Source: a bacterium Ga0077546
GTDB taxonomy: Bacteria; Cyanobacteriota; Vampirovibrionia; Obscuribacterales; Obscuribacteraceae
Direction of reading: 5' to 3'
Assembly (NCBI GenBank): GCA_001464165.1
Contig: LNEX01000171.1
Span: 1-5,102, forward strand
Length of the DNA stretch: 5,102 bases
Below the pieces are notes generated by a model. The model searched no databases. It worked only from the letters and a program-made list of their open reading frames with translations, and was not told where the DNA came from. Both the position numbers and the translations under genes were made by a program. Position 1 is the stretch's first letter. Each line of letters opens with the position of its first letter. Below, in pieces: positions 1 to 4,637 of the stretch.

Positions 1-2
1 AC

Positions 3-293
3 GGACGAAGACTCCAAGAGATCCGAAAGTTAGAGACGCAAATCTATATTTTGGATAGAGAGGTTAAGAGTCTTTCGAAAAATCGGGTAAATTTACTATG
101 GACCGCCTTGATGTGGTTTTCTTTGTCTCTAGTATTTTGGGGCATAACATCTGCATCTTCAGGAAGGCAATTTACCGAGTATTATTTGATTGGAAATGGT
201 GTAATGGTGGCTATTATTGTTTGGCAAATAGTAAGACCACTGGGGATGGCTAATAGAAAGCGTTCCAATGGGTCGACTGGGAGACGGAGATAG
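3..293 (+). CDS. Partial small membrane protein, coiled coil plus two TM helices (5' end outside window)
   Basis: The frame is open from the left edge to TAG at 291-293, giving 96 visible residues. A TTG at 51 could be taken as the start, but it has no ribosome site and would cut a continuous heptad pattern, so I read the gene as truncated by the window edge. Visible residues I7, L10, I14, L17, V21 and L24 follow perfect a/d heptad spacing, indicating a coiled coil. Two hydrophobic segments follow, about residues 31-50 (rich in L, W, F) and 60-77, separated by a short polar loop. The tail is basic (RKR...RRR), so by the positive-inside rule both ends should be cytoplasmic. I do not recognise the family. 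It ends three bases before the phosphatase gene and carries that gene's ribosome site in its last codons, so co-transcription is likely. A membrane partner for the soluble kinase/FHA system is possible but is inference. Confidence 0.65.
   Translation, partial: GRRLQEIRKLETQIYILDREVKSLSKNRVNLLWTALMWFSLSLVFWGITSASSGRQFTEYYLIGNGVMVAIIVWQIVRPLGMANRKRSNGSTGRRR
286..290 (+). promoter_or_regulatory. Ribosome binding site of the PP2C phosphatase gene
   Basis: GGAGA lies six bases before the ATG at 297 and inside the last codons of the upstream membrane-protein gene. This supports the chosen phosphatase start and implies translational coupling between the two genes. Confidence 0.7.
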
Positions 294-296
294 ACA

Positions 297-1061
297 ATGC
301 TGAAATGGCGTGCAGCGGCACGAACTGATGCGGGTTGCCAGCGTCAGAGGAATGAAGACAATTTCTATGTGAGCCCTGATAACCGCGTATTTGCCGTCGC
401 AGACGGTATGGGCGGTGCAGTTGGTGGCGCCAAGGCGAGCAAGTTGGCTATGGAAGCCGTCGAGCAACAATGGAAAGACAGTCCTCCTCCGGCCAAGGAC
501 AAAGAAGCAATCACCAAATGGCTTACTGAAACGGTCAATTCGGCCAATCATTCAGTTTGGCATTCGGCTGAAGAGGATGCCTCTGTCAGGGGTATGGGTA
601 CTACTGTCGTAGTGGCAGTACAAGCCGATGACAACTACATGCAAATTGCACACGTAGGCGACTCAAGAGCCTACCTCGTGCGAGAAGGCAAAACCAGACT
701 ATTAACCAACGACCATTCAGTGGTTCAGGAAATGGTCAGAGCCGGTCGCTTGACTGAAGAGCAGGCAAGAATCAATCCTTACAAAAACTTAATCACTCGT
801 TGTCTTGGCCACGAGGAAAAAGTTGAAATTGATCACACACCAGTAGATCTTCACGCCAACGACTGGGTGGTTCTCTGCTCCGATGGATTGCCTACGGTTC
901 TCCGAGACGAGCAAATCGGCGAATCGATTAAAGATCTGACTGATCCAGAAGGCCTTTGCGAAGAATTGGTCAAACTAACAATCGACGGCGGTGCGCCTGA
1001 CAACGTTACTGTAGTGGTCGTCAAATTCCACGATGAAACATCTGACAACGGTAGCAAGTAG
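297..1061 (+). CDS. PP2C-family (PPM) Ser/Thr protein phosphatase
   Basis: Complete 254-residue protein, the usual length of a bare bacterial PP2C domain (PstP/PrpC/PphA type), which removes phosphate from Ser/Thr using Mn/Mg ions. The family motifs occur in order: RNEDN at 18-22, VADGMGG at 34-40 with metal ligand D36, GMGTT at 99-103, HVGDSRAYL at 119-127 (D122, third-metal position), NDHS at 138-141 starting the flap, TRCLG at 167-171, CSDGL at 194-198 (metal ligand D196), and APDNVTV at 233-239 (metal ligand D235). No key residue is missing. There is no signal peptide or membrane helix, so it should act in the cytoplasm, unlike mycobacterial PstP with its membrane anchor. A good ribosome site (286-290) sets the start. 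It sits upstream of an FHA protein and a Ser/Thr kinase, so the kinase and its targets are the natural substrates (inference). Confidence 0.96.
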   Translation: MLKWRAAARTDAGCQRQRNEDNFYVSPDNRVFAVADGMGGAVGGAKASKLAMEAVEQQWKDSPPPAKDKEAITKWLTETVNSANHSVWHSAEEDASVRGMGTTVVVAVQADDNYMQIAHVGDSRAYLVREGKTRLLTNDHSVVQEMVRAGRLTEEQARINPYKNLITRCLGHEEKVEIDHTPVDLHANDWVVLCSDGLPTVLRDEQIGESIKDLTDPEGLCEELVKLTIDGGAPDNVTVVVVKFHDETSDNGSK

Positions 1062-1078
1062 GCTTCTAACGCGGTGAA

Positions 1079-1558
1079 ATGGCAGCCAATCCCAATCCCA
1101 ATGCCCAACAACAGTGTGCAAGGTGCGGTGCGACGTTAGCCCGGCTAGGGGCAGAGTGTAATGTTTGCGGTGGTACCGTTAACATGGGGATTATGCAGCC
1201 CGCTGCAGTGGACAGGAAGGACGATCCACAACACGCAGCCTCTGCATTTAGAAAAGAGGCAAAACCAATGAAACCTGCATTTCTTTTCAATAAACTAAGC
1301 AATGAGCGCTTTCCACTAAATCAGTCGGTGAGCAAAATTGGTCGGGATCAAACCAACAACATATCGGTCACCAACGATCATTACATATCTAGACACCACG
1401 CCTGGATACTACAGATGCAAGGTGCTTACTGGGTGGAAGACTTAGGCTCGACCAATGGCACTCTGCTCAATGGTGAGATTCTTAGCGAGCGTAGACAAAT
1501 TTCGCCAGGAGATAGATTGACCTTCGGCAAGACGGAGTTCATTTTCGTAGTCGAATAA
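1079..1558 (+). CDS. Zinc-ribbon plus FHA domain phosphothreonine-binding protein
   Basis: Complete 159-residue protein. The N-terminus carries Cys 13, 16, 27 and 30 in CxxC-x10-CxxC spacing, each pair followed by Gly, a typical zinc ribbon. A polar linker (about 35-64) leads to an FHA domain at about 66-159. FHA domains bind phosphothreonine peptides, and the conserved binding positions are all present: IGRD with R89, ISRHH with S104 and R105, DLGSTNG with N126-G127, and the closing GDRLTFG strand. There is no membrane segment or catalytic domain, so it is probably a cytoplasmic reader or adaptor for proteins phosphorylated by the kinase encoded 16 bases downstream. The start at 1079 keeps the zinc ribbon. 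Only a weak GGTG lies just before it, so translation may depend on coupling to the phosphatase gene 17 bases upstream. The first codons contain three near copies of a six-base unit (CCAATC) encoding an NPNPN stretch. Confidence 0.93.
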   Translation: MAANPNPNAQQQCARCGATLARLGAECNVCGGTVNMGIMQPAAVDRKDDPQHAASAFRKEAKPMKPAFLFNKLSNERFPLNQSVSKIGRDQTNNISVTNDHYISRHHAWILQMQGAYWVEDLGSTNGTLLNGEILSERRQISPGDRLTFGKTEFIFVVE

Positions 1559-1574
1559 GTCACTCTTAGCTCAT

Positions 1575-3800
1575 ATGAATTCTAATAGCTTCCCCCAAGA
1601 CAGCCGCAAACCAGATGGTAAAAATTGGTGCGGGCGCTACGAGTTACTGGGTGAAATTGGACGCGGCGGCATGGGCGTGGTCTATCGAGCTCTTCATCCA
1701 GAGACTGGTCAATTTGTCGCCATAAAACAGTTGGTGCTAGACAACATTGCTCCAGAAAAAAAAGCAGAGTTCAAAGATCGTTTCAAGCGCGAAGCTTATA
1801 CAATCGCCCGCCTAAAACATCCAAACATTGTGGATGTTTTAGACATCTGTGTTGAAGGCGATTGGTTTTTCTATGTCATGGAATTTCTTGACGGCGACAG
1901 CTTACGCAAAGACTTAAGCCGGCGCGGCGGAAAAATGTCAGTAGAACAACTCTACCCAATCCTATCGCAAGTGGGGGAAGCCCTCTCTCTGGCGCACTCC
2001 ATGAGCATCGTTCACCGCGACGTAAAGCCAGACAATATATTCATACTGAAAAACGGCGTGGTCAAGCTAACCGACTTCGGCATCGCTCGCGCCGCTGAGT
2101 TTGAAGAGTCAAATCTGACAAAGACCGGCATTATGATGGGCACGCTCAATTATGTCTCACCAGAACAGCTGCAAGACGCTAAGAGCGTAGACCATAGAGC
2201 AGACATATTTTCGCTTGGCATAGTTTGCTACGAGGCCCTCAGTGGATCTATGCCTTTCACAGCCGATGGTATAGCAGCTACTATTGTCAAAATAATTTCG
2301 CAAGAAGAAAAACCACTACATATACTAAACCCAGCCATCAGCAACGAAATCTCAGCCAGTGTCGGCCGCGCCATGCGCAAAAAACCACGTGAACGCTACC
2401 GTTCAGTTTCTGAGTTTGTCAAAGATTTCTCAGCTACACTGTCTGAACAGGCAAAGCAATCGGTAGCGACCCTTGCCGATGCAACAGGTCGCAGCTATGA
2501 GAACCTACCAGCCAGCAACTACCGCCCCGTCAAAACCCAATTTGGTATCACTTCAATTGATGGAGTAACAACTGATCCGGGCCAACGCACTGGCTTAGAC
2601 CTACAGACAGATTCCAACAATACAGTAATCGAAAACCCAGCTCAGCCGATGGCCGCAGATATACAAGCAAAGCAGCGGCTGCAAGCCAAACATACGCTTG
2701 AATCTCAACAGATGCAAGAGACTAAGCATGAATTTAAACCAGCAGTGCAATCTAAACCGCAAGCAGAAGAAGCAAAAGCTCCAGCCGAAGAGCCACGCTT
2801 AGTACCAGCTGCGCCACGTGAACAAAATGCAATAAGGCATATTCTGACGATGCAACATCAAGGCAGCGGACCTTCTAGCAAACGCTTTGAAGAACCTGCA
2901 GTGATCACTTGTCGCGCCGGTAGATTGGCAGTCGCCGATGCTGTTACACGCACAATAAATGTCTTTGCCTATGACGGCAACAACATCGAACAAACTCTTC
3001 GTCACCTCTACGAAGTTGCTTATAAACCAGCTAAAGGTGTCAGCGCCGAGTCTAGCCGCACCAGATGCGGTAGCATAACAAGACCAGGCGGTCTTGCCTT
3101 TGATATGAAAGGACGACTCTTCGTCTGCGATGCAAGCGATCAGTTCATTCGCGTGTTCGACGGACTAGGAGCTTATTTGAGTGAATTCAAAAACATTCAG
3201 GCCAAAGACTCTGGGCTAGCTGGTATCACCTTCGATTCTAGCGGCCTGCTTTATGTATCAGATTCTGCCAACGCTTGTGTTCAAGTATTTCAGCCAGAAA
3301 CAGGGGTTTGGCTACGTTCACTTAGCGGAAAAGCTGAATTAGAAATAAAGGCTAAAAGTATTTATGCCCAAGAAACAGATCAACAGGCCCAAGTAAGACT
3401 ACCAGCCGGTCTTGCAATTGACCGAATGAATCAACTCTATCTAGCAGACTATGGTTCATCAAAAATATTTGTCTTTAACAAACTTGGCAGTGTGCTACGC
3501 AGCTTCGGCAACAAAGGAAGCGAACTCGGCGAGCTAAACATCCCTCGTTCCATTGCGGTCGATCGCTTTGACCGCTCGTACGTATGCGATTCATTCAACA
3601 ATCGATTGTCAGTTTTTGACGCTAGCGGTAGAGTTCTCTATACTTTTGGCGAAAAGGGCAACGGCCCAAGCCAGTTGGTAAATCCTTCCGACATTGCCAT
3701 AGATAATCACTATGGAATAGTATTCGTTTGCGATCGTGGTAATAGACGGGTGCAAATCTATAAATTATCAGGCGATTTCACCGGTCAGGAGACCTTTTAA
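1575..3800 (+). CDS. Hanks-type Ser/Thr protein kinase with C-terminal six-bladed NHL propeller
   Basis: Complete 741-residue protein. The kinase domain spans about residues 22-288: Gly loop GRGGMG at 29-34, ATP-binding K51 in VAIK, helix-C E73, catalytic HRDVKPDN at 147-154, DFG at 167-169, and SPEQ at 195-198 in place of APE. The activation loop has T182 and T184 six residues before T190, the spacing of the autophosphorylated TxT of mycobacterial PknB. A polar linker rich in Gln, Lys, Ala and Glu covers about 290-430. Six NHL-like blades follow, starting near 436, 500, 545, 606, 654 and 700, most with a (V/L)xD-type strand and a closing VF or VY. No stretch in the linker is hydrophobic enough for a membrane helix, so the propeller should be cytoplasmic. 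This differs from M. tuberculosis PknD, where a membrane helix separates kinase from NHL propeller. No ribosome site precedes the ATG and no better in-frame start lies before the kinase fold, so coupling to the FHA gene is likely. Confidence 0.95.
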   Translation: MNSNSFPQDSRKPDGKNWCGRYELLGEIGRGGMGVVYRALHPETGQFVAIKQLVLDNIAPEKKAEFKDRFKREAYTIARLKHPNIVDVLDICVEGDWFFYVMEFLDGDSLRKDLSRRGGKMSVEQLYPILSQVGEALSLAHSMSIVHRDVKPDNIFILKNGVVKLTDFGIARAAEFEESNLTKTGIMMGTLNYVSPEQLQDAKSVDHRADIFSLGIVCYEALSGSMPFTADGIAATIVKIISQEEKPLHILNPAISNEISASVGRAMRKKPRERYRSVSEFVKDFSATLSEQAKQSVATLADATGRSYENLPASNYRPVKTQFGITSIDGVTTDPGQRTGLDLQTDSNNTVIENPAQPMAADIQAKQRLQAKHTLESQQMQETKHEFKPAVQSKPQAEEAKAPAEEPRLVPAAPREQNAIRHILTMQHQGSGPSSKRFEEPAVITCRAGRLAVADAVTRTINVFAYDGNNIEQTLRHLYEVAYKPAKGVSAESSRTRCGSITRPGGLAFDMKGRLFVCDASDQFIRVFDGLGAYLSEFKNIQAKDSGLAGITFDSSGLLYVSDSANACVQVFQPETGVWLRSLSGKAELEIKAKSIYAQETDQQAQVRLPAGLAIDRMNQLYLADYGSSKIFVFNKLGSVLRSFGNKGSELGELNIPRSIAVDRFDRSYVCDSFNNRLSVFDASGRVLYTFGEKGNGPSQLVNPSDIAIDNHYGIVFVCDRGNRRVQIYKLSGDFTGQETF
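1812..1842. repeat. Perfect 12-bp inverted repeat with 7-base loop inside the kinase gene
   Basis: The arms 1812-1823 (CTAAAACATCCA) and 1831-1842 (TGGATGTTTTAG) are exact reverse complements around the loop AACATTG. The repeat falls in codons for residues 80-90, just after helix C of the kinase domain. As mRNA it would form a strong hairpin. No U tract follows, so it does not look like an intrinsic terminator. Its function is unknown. Confidence 0.8.
3787..3792 (+). promoter_or_regulatory. Ribosome binding site of maf, inside the kinase gene end
   Basis: AGGAGA lies eight bases before the maf ATG at 3801 and within the last codons of the kinase gene. The kinase TAA (3798-3800) directly abuts that ATG. 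A strong site overlapping the end of translation of the upstream gene supports the maf start and translational coupling. Confidence 0.8.
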
Positions 3801-4436
3801 ATGCCATCAATAGCAGTATCATCACCGCATCTCATCCTCGCTTCTTCCTCTCCAAGAAGAATTGAATTGATAAAAAACTTGGGGCTGGAATTTGAAATTT
3901 TACCTAGCGATATCGATGAAATAGTCAATGACAGCCTCACCCCAAGCGAAGTTGTAGCAGAATTAGCAGAAAGCAAAGCAGTACGAGTTAGAGAGCTAAT
4001 ACAAGAGCGGGGAGGCGAGACGGCACAAGACCATCATGTCATTTTAGCCGCCGATACCATAGTAGTTTTCGAAGGAGATATTCTTGGTAAACCGCTCAAT
4101 CGAGAACATGCAATTGCCATGCTCACCCGCTTGGTTGGCCATACCCATGAAGTCTATACCGGTGTGCACGTTATATCTGCAAAAGAAAAATCTGTTGTAG
4201 CCCATCAAGAAATCGAAGTAGCAAAAGTGGAGTTTCGACATCTATCAGCAACTGAAATTGCCAATTATGTAGACAGCAAAGAACCAATGGATAAAGCTGG
4301 TTCTTATGCTCTTCAAGGCATAGGCGCCTTCATGATTAACAAGATCGAAGGATCCCCTTCAAATATTATCGGCCTGCCCCTAGTTCGCACAATCAAATTG
4401 CTGCGCAAGTGTGGCGTTCAAATAATGGGCGAATAG
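3801..4436 (+). CDS. maf: Maf-family nucleoside triphosphate pyrophosphatase
   Basis: Complete 211-residue protein, close to the usual 190-210 of the family. Maf proteins hydrolyse non-canonical or pyrimidine nucleoside triphosphates to the monophosphate and pyrophosphate in the cytoplasm; in Bacillus extra copies inhibit septation. Family signatures: LASSSPRR at 13-20 near the N-terminus, E40 in the DIDE turn, K59 in the ESKA helix, AADTIV at 83-88 with catalytic-region D85, LGKP at 95-98 with K97, DKAGSYALQG at 164-173, and the C-terminal GLPL at 191-194. The DKAG-Y-x-QG form and overall pattern resemble the YhdE group (dTTP/UTP-preferring) more than YceF (7-methyl-GTP), but this subfamily call is moderate. 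It follows the kinase stop with no gap and has its own strong ribosome site, so it is very probably on the same transcript. No intrinsic terminator with a U tract is visible after it; only a 5-bp stem (4435-4439 with 4447-4451) spans the stop. Confidence 0.96.
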   Translation: MPSIAVSSPHLILASSSPRRIELIKNLGLEFEILPSDIDEIVNDSLTPSEVVAELAESKAVRVRELIQERGGETAQDHHVILAADTIVVFEGDILGKPLNREHAIAMLTRLVGHTHEVYTGVHVISAKEKSVVAHQEIEVAKVEFRHLSATEIANYVDSKEPMDKAGSYALQGIGAFMINKIEGSPSNIIGLPLVRTIKLLRKCGVQIMGE

Positions 4437-4507
4437 GCTGGGCGCTAGCCTTAGAGTACAACAATTAACAATATAAACTGCCTATAAGCTGAAGCAGCAT
4501 AAGCAAT

Positions 4508-4575
4508 ACCCTTCTTGACTACAAAAAATTCAGATGTATGAGACCACGAATCTGGCTCAAAGCGCCAAGAAGGGT
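4508..4575. repeat. 10-bp inverted repeat enclosing a smaller hairpin, in the maf downstream gap
   Basis: The arms 4508-4517 (ACCCTTCTTG) and 4566-4575 (CAAGAAGGGT) are perfect reverse complements separated by 48 bases. Inside, 4539-4546 (TGAG, a bulged A, CCA) can pair with 4553-4559 (TGGCTCA) around a six-base loop. The whole could fold as a nested structure in a transcript crossing the gap. No U tract follows, so it is not a standard terminator. It might be an mRNA leader structure, a 3' end stabiliser of the upstream transcript, or chance. Confidence 0.55.
4515..4542 (+). promoter_or_regulatory. Candidate sigma70-type promoter for the secreted-protein gene
   Basis: TTGACT (4515-4520, five of six matches to the consensus) is followed after 16 bases by TATGAG (4537-4542, four of six). 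Transcription would begin near 4550 and leave a leader of nearly 90 bases before the GTG at 4638. The -35 box overlaps the left arm of the inverted repeat. The rest of the gap 4437-4637 is AT-rich and also has TATAAA (4472) and TATAAG (4483) without well-spaced -35 boxes. This is pattern-based only. Confidence 0.3.
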
Positions 4576-4637
4576 TAAAATCTGCGGTAGATCCACAGAA
4601 CGTCAAAAAATGGACAAAATAGCTTGGGCGGTAACCA

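Noticed and set aside
38..48. Eleven-base match GCAAATCTATA shared with the end of the kinase gene near 3753
   Set aside because: Short, in different coding contexts and reading frames, with no extension; consistent with chance.
51..53. TTG as the true start of the first gene
   Set aside because: The frame is open upstream to the window edge, the heptad pattern continues across it, and no ribosome site precedes it.
159..551. Minus-strand 130-residue frame over the membrane gene and phosphatase start
   Set aside because: It overlaps well-supported phosphatase codons with conserved motifs and has no domain signature of its own.
851..1302. Two overlapping minus-strand frames (851-1111 and 1066-1302)
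   Set aside because: Both lie opposite conserved PP2C and zinc-ribbon/FHA coding sequence and show no family features.
4435..4451. Terminator at the maf stop
   Set aside because: Only a 5-bp stem with a 7-base loop and no following U tract, too weak to call.
4465..4488. Promoter from TTAACA (4465) and TATAAG (4483)
   Set aside because: Both boxes are good individually, but the 12-base spacer is too short for a sigma70 promoter.
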